Positions 1 to 9,680 of a stretch of 64,000 nt of DNA are shown in pieces. The stretch's first letter is position 1. Each line of letters begins with the position of its first letter. The position numbers were made by a program, and so were the translations under genes. The DNA comes from CAVQBP01 sp963740945 (GTDB lineage: Bacteria > Bacteroidota > Ignavibacteria > Ignavibacteriales > Ignavibacteriaceae). The stretch lies in NCBI GenBank assembly GCA_963740945.1, contig CAVUGE010000008.1, forward strand, positions 1 through 64,000, given 5' to 3'. Under the pieces are notes generated by a model. The model did not search any database. It was not told where the DNA came from and saw nothing but the letters and a program-made list of their open reading frames with translations.

Positions 1-1954
1 TACTAAGAGGACCATTAACTCTATATTTACCAGGTGAATGAGGATTAGTTTTTATAAGCATTGTTAAGTACTGTGGCCTTGAATTACTTCTCCAGACATT
101 TGCATAAGAGAGAAAAAATCTTTGCGGGGGAGTAAATCCGTCATTTTTTTTATTATTTTTATATTGATCAGTATGTGTGAATGCTTCAAAAGAAATATTT
201 ATTCCTCCAAGATCCGCAATATTTTCACCTTCGGTTAGTTTCCCATTAATATGCAATGTATCTACCGGTGTATAACTATTAAATTGCTCAACTATTTTTT
301 CAGCTCTTTTATTAAACTTTTCACCATCTGTTTTTGACCACCAGTCTTTTAGATTTCCATCTGCATCAAACTGTCTTCCCTGATCATCAAAACCATGAGT
401 CATTTCATGTCCGATAACAGTTCCAATAGCACCATAGTTTACAGCATCATCTGCATTAGCGTCAAAAAAAGGAGGCTGCAGTATCCCAGCCGGAAAGACT
501 ATTTCATTTACAAGAGGATTATAATAAGCATTTACTGTAGGGGGGGTCATATGCCATTCTGTGCGATCGACAGGCTTACCGATTTTTGCTAATTCTTTTT
601 TAGAATTAAATATTGTTGAATTCAAAACATTTGTAAAATAGGAATCCCTGGTAATATCCAGACCATTGTAACTCTTCCATTTATCGGGGTAACCAATCTT
701 GATTGTAATAGCGGCGAGTTTTGTTAAAGCTTTTTCTTTTGTCTCTTCACTCATCCAGTCAAGATTTTTTATTCTATCTCTTAAAACTGATATAAGATTG
801 TGTACAAGATCAAGTGCTTTATCTTTAGCTTCAGGAGGGAAATAATCTTTTACAAAGAGCTGTCCGAGTGACATGCCAATATTTCTATCTACAACTCTTA
901 ATACTCTTTTCCATCTGGGCTGCATGGCTTCAATTCCATTTATTGCTTTACTATAAAAATCAAAGTTCGCATTTTCAAAGGAGGAACTGAGATAAGGTGC
1001 AGCAAAACGGAGTACATTCCACTTCAGATAAATTTTCAAGTCATTTAAAGAAGTTGTCTTGACTATTTTGTTTACTTCCTTAAAAAAATCAGGCTGTGCT
1101 ACATTTATATCTCCAGGATCAGTAACACCAATGTCTTGAAAATACTTTTCCCAATCAAAATCAGGAGTTAATTCAGTTAATTGTTTGAGAGTCATTTTAT
1201 GATAGGTTTTTTGAGGATCTCTGCGTTCAACCCGTGTCATGGAAGCATTTGCCAGTTCTGTCTCAATATTCATTATTTTATCTGCATCAATCCTGGAGGC
1301 AGTTGAATCATCACCAATCAAAGAAAATACCTTTTTAATATATTCTTCGTATGCAGCTTTAATTGATTTTGTATTAGGATCATCTTTTAGATAATAATCC
1401 CGGTCAGGCATTCCAAGACCATCCTGATATAATTCAGCTATCATCATCTTGCTGTTTTTTGCATCAGGAGATGAAGAAAATGCAAATAGGGGATTTGAAA
1501 AGCCAAGATGAATTCGGCTTAATACCGAATAAAAATCATTTAGGTCTTTTATTTTGTCAATTTTATCCAATTCAGATTGAACCGGCTTATAACCATACTC
1601 ATCAATTTTTACAGAATCCATGCCTGAATTATAAAAATCTCCTACAAGCTGGTCATTACTTCCTTTAGGCGATGTTGAATTATTCTCAGCTTGATTAAGT
1701 ATTTTATCGAGTTTTTTATAATTATTTTCTATAAGCATTATAAAAGAGCCCCAAGTCGGATATTCGGCAGGAATGGGATTATTTTTAATCCAATTTCCAT
1801 TGGCATAATCAAAAAAATCATCTGCCGGATTTACAGTAGTGTCCATATTTTCTTTGTTTATTTCACTGCTTCCCTTGTCTTCAGGAAAATTAAGCGATAC
1901 ATTGATGAATAATGCTGATAACAAAAAGAGAAAAATAAAATTGACTTTTTTCAT
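1..1954 (-). CDS. M13 family zinc endopeptidase (neprilysin/PepO-like), C-terminus cut by window edge
   Basis: Reading the minus strand from ATG at 1954 (GGAGG just upstream) gives an open frame running off the left edge at about 651 residues. The N-terminus looks like a secretion signal (MKKVNFIFLFLLSALF). The zinc motif HEMTH is at about residues 516-520 (bases 395-409). The ENIADLGG motif, with the third zinc ligand Glu at about 577, lies some 60 residues later, as in M13 peptidases. A NAYYNP substrate-binding motif precedes the zinc site. The frame ends inside the family-typical RVNGPL segment, so probably only about 25-30 residues are missing. Likely role: periplasmic or outer-surface oligopeptide degradation. 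It is divergent from the SDR gene to its right. Family assignment is firm; substrate is unknown. Confidence 0.93.
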   Translation of the reverse strand, partial: MKKVNFIFLFLLSALFINVSLNFPEDKGSSEINKENMDTTVNPADDFFDYANGNWIKNNPIPAEYPTWGSFIMLIENNYKKLDKILNQAENNSTSPKGSNDQLVGDFYNSGMDSVKIDEYGYKPVQSELDKIDKIKDLNDFYSVLSRIHLGFSNPLFAFSSSPDAKNSKMMIAELYQDGLGMPDRDYYLKDDPNTKSIKAAYEEYIKKVFSLIGDDSTASRIDADKIMNIETELANASMTRVERRDPQKTYHKMTLKQLTELTPDFDWEKYFQDIGVTDPGDINVAQPDFFKEVNKIVKTTSLNDLKIYLKWNVLRFAAPYLSSSFENANFDFYSKAINGIEAMQPRWKRVLRVVDRNIGMSLGQLFVKDYFPPEAKDKALDLVHNLISVLRDRIKNLDWMSEETKEKALTKLAAITIKIGYPDKWKSYNGLDITRDSYFTNVLNSTIFNSKKELAKIGKPVDRTEWHMTPPTVNAYYNPLVNEIVFPAGILQPPFFDANADDAVNYGAIGTVIGHEMTHGFDDQGRQFDADGNLKDWWSKTDGEKFNKRAEKIVEQFNSYTPVDTLHINGKLTEGENIADLGGINISFEAFTHTDQYKNNKKNDGFTPPQRFFLSYANVWRSNSRPQYLTMLIKTNPHSPGKYRVNGPLS

Positions 1955-2190
1955 CAAACCTCCGGTAATAAAACAACCTTTTTTATTATAAAAAATAGGA
2001 TAAAGTAAACAATTTTACCAGCTAAATAGTGAGTAGTTAGTAGTTAGTAGTGAGTAGTGAGATATAGAGTATTGAGAGTTTTGGTACTGAGTAAAAGTTT
2101 ATTTGTTTGTAGCTTTGGAAAGCTATGTAAATGGAAAGCAAGAATTTAGTACTTTTAATTTAATGATTTACTAAAATAGGCGAGGTAATA
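1955..2190. other. Intergenic region between divergent genes, with a short simple repeat
   Basis: This AT-rich spacer separates the M13 peptidase (minus) from the SDR (plus), so it must hold both promoters, but no clear promoter boxes could be picked. Around 2029-2065 there is a degenerate tandem repeat built on TAGTNAGTAGT units. AGGCGAGG about ten bases before the SDR start may be its ribosome binding site. Confidence 0.5.
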
Positions 2191-2979
2191 ATGGAAGAAA
2201 ATAAAAAACCTTTAATAGACTTTTCAAATAAGAATGTATTAATTACAGGCGGTTCAAGGGGAATTGGAAAAGCATGCGCTAATTTATTTGCGGATTTGAA
2301 CGCAAATGTAATTATAACTTATAAAACGAATATTCAGCAGGCAGAGGATACTTTGAAGACATTAAAGAATAACGGGAATCAGCATAGCCTTTATCAATTA
2401 GATATTTCCTTTGCCGAAAAGGTTGAAATATTTTTTAATGAATTGGAAAAGAAGTATGATAGAATAGATGTCTTAATTAATAATGCCGGTATTTATGTTG
2501 AACATAAAATTGATGAGGTATCTTATAGTGACTGGCAGCTAAACTGGAATGATACTATTGCAACAAATTTAATAGGAGCTGCAAACCTTTGTTATTTTGT
2601 ATCGAGGCAAATGATTAAAAATGGGGGAGGGAAAATTATAAACATTTCATCGAGAGGAGCATTTAGGGGTGAACCAGATTATCCGGCTTATGGAGCCAGT
2701 AAAGCAGGTTTAAATTCCTTGAGCCAGTCGTTAGCTCGTGCTCTCGCAAAATATAATATAATTGTTGGAGCAGTTGCTCCAGGTTATGTTGAAACTGATA
2801 TGGCATCTGAGATATTAAATAGTGAAAAAGGTATACAAATTAGAAATGAAAGTCCTTTGAAACGGGTTGCTTCTCCAAATGAAATAGCAAGAATCATAGC
2901 AGTTTTTGCTTGCGATGGTTTTGAATATATGACCGGCAGTATTATTGATATTAATGGAGCCTCTTATTTAAGGACTTAA
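2191..2979 (+). CDS. Short-chain dehydrogenase/reductase, FabG-like
   Basis: A 262-residue classical SDR. The Rossmann nucleotide-binding motif TGGSRGIG is at residues 19-26, NNAG at 97-100, catalytic Ser at about 153-154, and the YxxxK pair at Tyr167 and Lys171. The C-terminal GSIIDINGA is typical of FabG-type 3-oxoacyl-ACP reductases and sugar or alcohol dehydrogenases. Length matches the family. It should be a cytoplasmic NAD(P)H-dependent oxidoreductase. It is monocistronic here with no fatty-acid synthesis neighbours, so a dedicated FabG role is not supported and the substrate stays unknown. Confidence 0.9.
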   Translation: MEENKKPLIDFSNKNVLITGGSRGIGKACANLFADLNANVIITYKTNIQQAEDTLKTLKNNGNQHSLYQLDISFAEKVEIFFNELEKKYDRIDVLINNAGIYVEHKIDEVSYSDWQLNWNDTIATNLIGAANLCYFVSRQMIKNGGGKIINISSRGAFRGEPDYPAYGASKAGLNSLSQSLARALAKYNIIVGAVAPGYVETDMASEILNSEKGIQIRNESPLKRVASPNEIARIIAVFACDGFEYMTGSIIDINGASYLRT

Positions 2980-3350
2980 AAGATGTAATTTTTCATATTT
3001 TTTGGACAAATATATATTATAAAATAAAACAGCTTTTTTATAGTATTATATTAATATAAAGTAGCTTCCTAAATGGCATTATATTTGTTTTAACTAGAAA
3101 AACTTTTGCGATTTTTTTAATGATATTTAGTAAAAAACAATTATAATATTATATTTAAAAAACAGGGGAATTCTTACCCGAATAAAAAGTTAATCAACTA
3201 AAATAACTAATGTTTTGCAAGGGAATACCAGAAGTGAAGCAAGATATATTTAAACGGTTCAAGATTTAACCAGTGAGATTTTTCACTTCACTTCGTTCCG
3301 TTCAGAATGACAGTTTGTATAACTTCAACAAATTAATTATTGGGAAAGTC
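2980..3350. repeat. Intergenic region with a dispersed repeat fragment at about 3275-3340
   Basis: No gene is seen. Bases 3275-3340 contain CTTCGTTCCGTTCAGAATG followed by a TTGTATAAC..TCAA..AATTAAT stretch. A closely related arrangement recurs at 13431-13486. The CAGAATGACA core also occurs in the hairpin element at 59353-59482. The rest is AT-rich spacer. Confidence 0.5.
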
Positions 3351-4495
3351 ATGTATAATATATTTAAGGTCCGTTTTCTAATTATATTTCTGTTTTTATT
3401 GCCAAAATTTACATTTTCTCAAGATCCTCCAATTAAATGGGGAGAAATACCACGGGTTGATCTTGAAATGAAATCATATCCTCAAGATACCAATGCAACG
3501 GCATTGATGCTCTGTGATTATGGTGTGTCCCATATAAATGATGAATTTAATGTTGAGTACAGCAGAATTATAAGAGTTAAAATTCTGAATAGCAACGGAT
3601 TCAGCTGGGGTACTCATTCTATTGAAATTCTTACTAAAGATGGTGTTGAAAGAGTTTATGATATAGAAGGTATCACTTATAATTTAGATGAAACGGAAAA
3701 GTTGTGGAAAGTGAGCTAGATGACGATGATATATTTAAGGAGAAGGTTGATGACAATAATACAAGATACCGTTTTACACTACCTAATTTAAAGCCAGGAT
3801 GTGTAGTAGAAGTAAAGTATAAAATTGAGGCAAAGAGTCTATATATGGTGCCAGATTGGACATTCCAGCATAATGAGCCTGTTCTATGGAGCGAATACCG
3901 GGTCATATTTCCGCATAATATAATTTATTCCGGTGTTTTTGGAGGTTATGAACCCTGGTATTATAATAATATTGATGAAGTTGATGAAACCTTTGATGAA
4001 CCAGCGGCTTCTACGCTTGGAGGTCACCTTGTAAAATGTCACCAATATCATTATGTAGTTAAAGATGCTCCGGCAATTCGAAAAGAACCTTATATAACAA
4101 CTGTCGAAGATTATTATAACAAAGTTAATATTCAATTAGCTGGTTATTCATTTTTAGTACAGGGAAAAAAGATGTTTTACGCACATGGAATTCACTTGTG
4201 TCCGAACTGGTTGACAATGATGCTTTTTTGAATAGAATTGATGTTACAGGAGATATTGAAGAATTAGCTGCAAAAATAACCAAAGGCTTAACCTCGCAGG
4301 AGGAAAAATTAAAAGCTATATATAATTGGGTTTCAAAATCAATAGTTTGGAACGGGGAAAATAGTAAATATGCTAAGAATGAAGTTGATGATATACTTGA
4401 ACTAAAAAAAGGAAATGATGCAGAGATTATTTTTCTGCTACTTTCACTTCTTAAAAGCGCAGGTATTCAATTAACTGCATATTATATGCGGAAGA
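3351..4495 (+). pseudogene. Disrupted DUF3857/transglutaminase-like secreted protein, copy A
   Basis: ATG at 3351 starts a signal-peptide-like sequence ending near FTFSQ, then a DUF3857 domain (RYRFTLPNLKPG, DWTFQHNEPV) and a transglutaminase-like segment (KLKAIYNWVSKSIVW). The frame is broken near 3693, 4166 and 4486. The first two breaks are restored by adding one A to an A-run, giving DENGKVVESEL and GKKDVLRTWNSL. The equivalent of the catalytic-Cys loop reads KGNDAEI, with no Cys. The sequence then passes directly into copy B, so the end of this gene is missing. Clear family remnant; it cannot make an intact protein as sequenced. Confidence 0.82.
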
Positions 4496-5963
4496 GAATG
4501 AATATAGCATAAAGAAAATACCGGTTCAATTAATTCCGGATGCCAATGCAGTTATACGAAAACAATCAACAAGATTTGAAATTAAGGATGAATCAAGTGT
4601 AGTTGAAAATGATACCCTTGTTGTAACTATTTTTAATAAAGACGGACAAGAGTACGGAATCTTGAATTTGTTTTATGATAAATTTATAGATATAGATGAA
4701 CTTGACGGGAGAATAGTGGATGCTAACGGGAAAGAAATAAGAGACCTTGGTGATGAAGATCTGAAAGATTACAGTGCCTTCAGCAGCTACTCATTATATG
4801 AGGACGATAGAGTCAAAGCCGCAGAGCTTTTTTATGATAAATTTCCTTATAAAATAGAATATACCTATCAAAAAAGTTTTGACGGGTATATCAACTGGCC
4901 ATCATGGTTTTCCCGCGAATCTACTGATCCTGTTGAGCTAAGCAGGTTCGAAGTACTGGTTCCGGATAATTTTAAGCTTCGGTACTGGTGTAGTAGTACA
5001 ACGATAAAGCCGCAAATTTCAGAGGAAGGCAAGCTTTATACATGGCAGGCTGAAAATCTAATCAAACTTTCTTATGATGCCGTGGGGGAATCGATATACG
5101 ATGTATCAACTGCAGTGAAAATTGCTCCTTCAAATTTTGAAATTGAAGGGTATCAGGGGAGTATGAGAACATGGAAAGATTTCGGCTTATGGGCTTATAA
5201 TTTATATAAGGATAAAACTGAATTATCCGAATCGGTACTCAAAGAAATTAAAGCTGTATACTCTCCTTCAGATAGCGATAGGGAAAAAGTATTAAAGCTT
5301 TATAAACATTTACAGTCACAGACAAGGTATGTCAGTGTGCAATTAGGTGTTGGTGCATGGCAGCCTTTTGATGCAATGTATGTATATGATCATGGTTATG
5401 GAGATTGTAAGGCTCTTTCCAATTATATGGTTTAATTGCTTAAAGCAGCCGGAGTCACCGCTTACCCGGTTTTAATAAATAATGGAGACCACCGGCTTCC
5501 GTTAATTGAGGAATTTCCGAGCAACCAGTTTAATCATGTTATTGTCTGTGTACCTCTTAAGCAAGATACAATCTGGCTGGAATGTACAAATCAGAACATT
5601 GTAGCAGGTAATATCGGTTCCAGTAATGAGAATCGGGGAGCATTAATGTTGACACCTGACGGCGGTATAATAGTACAAACACCTAAAAGCAGTTCAAACC
5701 AGAATTTAATGCAAAAGAAAATTGAAGTGACTTTATCATCCACGACTGCTTCAGTAAATGGGATAATAAAATGGAAAGGTGATCAGCAAATTTATACACG
5801 TTCGATTATGAAAGAGGAGGTCCCGAAAGATCAGGAGAAATGGATATTAAAATCTTTTGAAGTTCCAGACGTAAGTATTAAGAATTATTCCTTTAGTATT
5901 TGTAACGATTCTTCCAATGCTGTGGATTTAAAATTAAATCTTAGTTTACCGAGATATACATAG
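4496..5963 (+). pseudogene. Disrupted DUF3857/transglutaminase-like protein, copy B, fused to copy A
   Basis: From about 4496 the frame reads a typical mature DUF3857 N-terminus (KKIPVQLIPDANAVIRK) without any signal peptide. DUF3857 sequence continues to about 5240 (INWPSWFSRE), followed by a transglutaminase core with the catalytic motif YGDCKALSNY. A TAA at 5433-5435 interrupts the frame exactly where the family continues YMV-x-LLKAAG. Reading resumes in the same frame and stops at 5963, short of a full C-terminal domain. The join with copy A looks like a deletion between two tandem paralogues. A stop, a truncation and a fusion together argue for real decay rather than only sequencing error. 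Confidence 0.8.
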
Positions 5964-5981
5964 GAGTTCCCTGGAATTAGA

Positions 5982-6036
5982 GCGTATTCACTGCGTATTC
6001 ATAGCGCATTCATAGCGTATTCACTGCGTTTTCATA
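5982..6036. repeat. Five-copy 11-bp tandem repeat
   Basis: Five consecutive 11-base units, consensus GCGTATTCAYW: GCGTATTCACT, GCGTATTCATA, GCGCATTCATA, GCGTATTCACT, GCGTTTTCATA. It lies just after the end of the decayed DUF3857 locus and about 260 bp before trpB2. The rest of 5964-6296 shows no gene. Confidence 0.85.
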
Positions 6037-6296
6037 CTTATAGTAAATCGGTGTCAGAATTTATATTAACATTTATATCATTCCGGCAACATTAGTTTGA
6101 AATAATGACAGATAATAAATATTAATAGAAAATTTTATTCTCACCGTGGATTTTCGAGAGGAAGTATGAAAAAAATAAAAAATTCTTGTCAAATTATTAT
6201 AATATCCATGATTTAAATATTAAACTTTAATATCTTTTAAAGTTTCTTTTATTATAGAAATCAAACTCTGTTTCATCATAAATATTAGAGAGGCTT

Positions 6297-7664
6297 ATGG
6301 AACAATCAAAAAAAATTTTACTGCAGGAAAAAGATATTCCAGAAAAATGGTATAATATCCAGGCTGATATGCCAAACAAAATGCTTCCACCTCTTCATCC
6401 GGGAACAAAACAACCGATAGGCCCAGAAGATTTAGCACCGATTTTTCCAATGGAATTAATAAAACAGGAGGTGTCCACGGAAAGATGGGTTGAAATACCT
6501 GAAGAAGTTCGAAACGTTTATAAAATATGGAGACCCTCTCCGCTGATAAGAGCGAGCAGTCTTGAAAAATATCTAGATACCCCTGCAAAAATTTATTACA
6601 AATATGAAGGAGTAAGCCCTGCGGGTTCCCATAAGCCGAATACAGCAGTAGCACAAGCTTATTATAATAAAATGGAGGGTGTTAAAAAATTAACCACCGA
6701 AACCGGGGCCGGACAGTGGGGGAGTGCATTAAGTTTTGCCTGTCAGCTCTTTGGAATTGAACTTGAAGTTTTTATGGTTAAAATAAGCTATGATCAAAAA
6801 CCGTACAGGAAATCAATGATGAATGTATGGGGAGCAAATGTATTTTCAAGTCCAACTGATAAAACTGAATCGGGGAGAAAAATACTTGCAGCAGATCCTA
6901 ATTCTCCCGGCAGCCTTGGGATTGCAATATCAGAAGCGATTGAAAGGGCAGCAACAAGAGATGATACAAAGTATTCCCTCGGAAGTGTACTTAATCATGT
7001 CTTGATGCATCAAACCGTAATTGGTCTTGAATCTATAAAGCAAATGGAAATCGCAGGTGATTTTCCAGATATTGTCATTGGTTGTTTTGGAGGAGGATCT
7101 AACTTTTCCGGTATAGCTTTTCCATTTCTCGGTCTTAATTTTCGTGAAGGTAAAAATGTTCGGTGTATTACTGTTGAACCGGCATCTTGTCCAAAGCTTA
7201 CAAAAGGTGAATTCAGATATGATTTTGGTGATACAGTCGGCTTAACCCCACTTATTCCGATGTATACATTAGGGCATACATTTATACCTGAACCAATTCA
7301 CGCTGGGGGTCTGCGTTATCATGGAGCCGGAGCTTTGGTTAGTCAATTACTAAGAGATAAATTAATTGAAGCACAAGCACTCCGCCAGCTTGAATGTTTT
7401 GACGCAGGTGTAAAATTTGCGAGAACCGAAGGAATTATACCTGCACCTGAATCAACTCATGCAATTGCAGCTACTATAAAAGAGGCCTTAAAAGCAAAAG
7501 AAGAAGGAACAACCAAAACAATCTTATTTAATCTTAGTGGTCATGGATATTTTGATATGTCAGCCTATGATGATTATTTCAAAGGAAAATTAGTAGATCA
7601 TGAGCTTACAGATGAAGAACTCCATGCAGGATTAAAAGTACTGGATACACCGTTAATACCATAG
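6297..7664 (+). CDS. trpB: Tryptophan synthase beta chain, TrpB2 type
   Basis: A 455-residue PLP enzyme longer than classical TrpB (about 400) and with the TrpB2 N-terminal extension (EKWYNIQADMP, HPGTKQPIGPEDLAPIFPME). The PLP lysine is in AGSHKPNTA (Lys113), TETGAGQWG follows, and the phosphate-binding glycine loop is GCFGGGSNFSG. It condenses indole with serine to tryptophan. TrpB2 proteins often act without TrpA, and no trpA lies next to it, so this copy may salvage free indole. AGAGAGG precedes the ATG. It is monocistronic, between a decayed locus and the sulfur island. Confidence 0.95.
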   Translation: MEQSKKILLQEKDIPEKWYNIQADMPNKMLPPLHPGTKQPIGPEDLAPIFPMELIKQEVSTERWVEIPEEVRNVYKIWRPSPLIRASSLEKYLDTPAKIYYKYEGVSPAGSHKPNTAVAQAYYNKMEGVKKLTTETGAGQWGSALSFACQLFGIELEVFMVKISYDQKPYRKSMMNVWGANVFSSPTDKTESGRKILAADPNSPGSLGIAISEAIERAATRDDTKYSLGSVLNHVLMHQTVIGLESIKQMEIAGDFPDIVIGCFGGGSNFSGIAFPFLGLNFREGKNVRCITVEPASCPKLTKGEFRYDFGDTVGLTPLIPMYTLGHTFIPEPIHAGGLRYHGAGALVSQLLRDKLIEAQALRQLECFDAGVKFARTEGIIPAPESTHAIAATIKEALKAKEEGTTKTILFNLSGHGYFDMSAYDDYFKGKLVDHELTDEELHAGLKVLDTPLIP

Positions 7665-7684
7665 TTATAAGAAAAATTATAAAC

Positions 7685-7821
7685 GGGTGACTAAAAAGAA
7701 TCATTCCGGGCTTTATCCGGAATATGATAATGAAATTTTATTCTGAAAATTTAATATTGAATCAATGCCGAGTCCTATCAGTATAGGATTCAGCATGATT
7801 TTAAGTTCGTTTCAGTCACCC
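7685..7821. repeat. Hairpin/MITE-like element with GGGTGACT termini
   Basis: The element begins GGGTGACTAAAAAG (7685-7698) and ends with AGTCACCC (7814-7821), giving inverted termini. Internal short palindromes are present (TCCGG..CCGGA; TCCTATCAGTATAGGA). The termini match the ends of the larger inverted repeat at 59353-59482 (GAGGGTGACCAAAAAG). No ORF is inside. It may be a non-autonomous mobile element or a transcription-terminating hairpin after trpB2. Confidence 0.6.
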
Positions 7822-8196
7822 TCAGATTTTGGTAGAGCTAAAATCAGAAAAATTTATTCTTATATTTATCAAATCCTTTTATTCTGATTTTGTCAGAACT
7901 ATTTCCTTTTATTAAAAGGAGATTAATATCTTATCCTAATTACTTTCCAACTGTACCCACAAAATGGATACAGTAATTTTTATGTCTTTGATTTTACTAA
8001 CCATTCTAACTAAGTTTTTTTGAATTAATATAAATATCTTATTAAAAATAGAAGAATATTTGGGGTTCAAGAGGAGTAAACCGGCAATTCTAATTGGAAA
8101 ATTTATTATAAAATGAGAAATAACATTGAATAATAAGAAACAGTTTTTTGTGAATGTTTTATTATGATTCATTTAAAATAGATTAACGGAATATAA
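7822..8196. other. Intergenic region ahead of the electron-transfer operon
   Basis: About 375 bp with no convincing gene. A 78-codon minus-strand frame inside it has no recognisable protein character. The promoter of the 8197 operon should lie here, but I cannot place it, and there is no strong ribosome binding site immediately before 8197. Confidence 0.4.
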
Positions 8197-9678
8197 ATGA
8201 GAACCAGTAAAATAAGTGATGAAGAACGTATAAAAGCTTTTAAATCAGTCAAAAAGCCTGAAGTAATAAAGAAGCAGAATTTAGATGTACGTTATCATAT
8301 AGAAGATTTTGATGTAAATGATCGCCCCCGACGTTTTTTGGAAGCTTTTGCAGCGATATTAAAACATTCTAATTACAGAATGGTTTTAGAGCATTATTCG
8401 CGCATGGTTTCAAGATGTGCCCTTTGTACAACAACATGTCAAATATATCAGGCAACAGGGGATCCTGAAGATATTCCATGTCACCGTTCAGAATTATTAT
8501 TAGATGTATATCGCCGGCATTTTACCGTTGGAGGATTACTTAAAGGACGAATTTCGAGCAGTGGTTATTTGACGGACGAAAAGATCCAGGAAATGGCTGA
8601 TAGTTTCTGGAACTGCACTGCATGTAGGCGCTGTGTTCTCGAATGTCCGATGGGTGTTGATCACGGATTAATTACACATCTTGGACGTTATATCTTGAGT
8701 GAGATTGGAATAGCTCCGCGTGCTCTTGTAGTTAGCACTAGGGAACAACTGGAAGGCTCTTCGCGAAATACTTCCGCAGTACCGGTACCAGCTTTAAAAG
8801 ATACTCTGGAATTCCTTGAAGATGATATGTTCGAGGAAAAAAATGTAAAAATAAAATTTCCAATGGATGTTGAAGATAGTGATTATGTTTTTTTCCCTGC
8901 TGTAAGTGATTTTCTTATGGAAGCAGAGACCTTAATGGGTATAGCCGCAGTATTTACAGCAACCGGTGATTCATGGACTATAGGTACCGGTTATTTTGAT
9001 GGAATTAATTACGGTCTTTTTTATAGTGATAGAATATTAGAAAGAGTTATAAAAAATGTTGATGGCGAAGCTAAAAGATTGCAAGGGAAAAAAGTTTTAA
9101 TAGGGGAGTGCGGTCATGCTTCAAGAACAGCAAAAAGTTTTATGCCTGTATTCTGTGGAGGAGAAGAGGCTATTCCTGTTGTTAGTATCCTTGAATACAC
9201 TTATAAAGCCTGGAAAGAAGGGAGACTTAAACTCGATCCTAATATAGTAACTGAAAAAGTTTCGTATCACGATCCATGCAATTTTGCTAGAAATAGATGG
9301 ATTATAAACCAGCCGCGTGAAGTATTAAAAGCATTCTGTAAAAATTATGTTGAAATGACTCCCTCGGGTGAAAACAATATATGCTGCGGCGGCGGCGGCG
9401 GTACAGTTTCAATTGATGAAATAAGACCATACAGAACTACAATTGGGGGTAAGATGAAAGCTGAGCAAATTAGAAAATCCGGTTGTGAAATCTTAGTTGC
9501 TCCATGTGCTAACTGCAAAAAGCAGTTAAGAGAATTAGTAGAGGATCAGAAAATAGAGTGCCAGGTAGTCGGATTACATGATTTGATCTATAAAGCTATA
9601 GTTTTTGAAGATTCTTTAATCATAAAAGAAGAATCCCCTGCAGATAAAGAGAATGAAATGGGGAAGGAGGAAAAGTAA
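8197..9678 (+). CDS. DsrK/HmcF/TmcB-like (HdrD-type) iron-sulfur protein
   Basis: A 493-residue homologue of heterodisulfide reductase subunit D. Two [4Fe-4S] ferredoxin motifs occur at about residues 74-81 plus 94 (CALCTTTC..PC) and near 143-153 (CTACRRCVLECP). Two CCG-type motifs follow: CNFARN..CCGGGGG and a C-terminal CANCKK. It is shorter than the DsrK at 23938 (533 aa). By family knowledge such proteins are cytoplasmic catalytic or electron-transfer subunits of DsrMKJOP, Hmc and Tmc complexes, acting on thiol/disulfide redox couples. It is the first gene of a four-gene operon; the next gene begins 3 bp after its stop. The complex is clear, the exact substrate is not. Confidence 0.9.
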   Translation: MRTSKISDEERIKAFKSVKKPEVIKKQNLDVRYHIEDFDVNDRPRRFLEAFAAILKHSNYRMVLEHYSRMVSRCALCTTTCQIYQATGDPEDIPCHRSELLLDVYRRHFTVGGLLKGRISSSGYLTDEKIQEMADSFWNCTACRRCVLECPMGVDHGLITHLGRYILSEIGIAPRALVVSTREQLEGSSRNTSAVPVPALKDTLEFLEDDMFEEKNVKIKFPMDVEDSDYVFFPAVSDFLMEAETLMGIAAVFTATGDSWTIGTGYFDGINYGLFYSDRILERVIKNVDGEAKRLQGKKVLIGECGHASRTAKSFMPVFCGGEEAIPVVSILEYTYKAWKEGRLKLDPNIVTEKVSYHDPCNFARNRWIINQPREVLKAFCKNYVEMTPSGENNICCGGGGGTVSIDEIRPYRTTIGGKMKAEQIRKSGCEILVAPCANCKKQLRELVEDQKIECQVVGLHDLIYKAIVFEDSLIIKEESPADKENEMGKEEK

Positions 9679-9680
9679 TT

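Noticed and set aside
395..1912. Several plus-strand open frames of 65-73 codons
   Set aside because: They lie antisense to the M13 peptidase, whose full zinc and substrate motifs are read on the minus strand. They have no protein-like features.
7936..8172. 78-codon minus-strand frame upstream of the electron-transfer operon
   Set aside because: AT-rich composition, no ribosome binding site and no recognisable domain; most likely chance.
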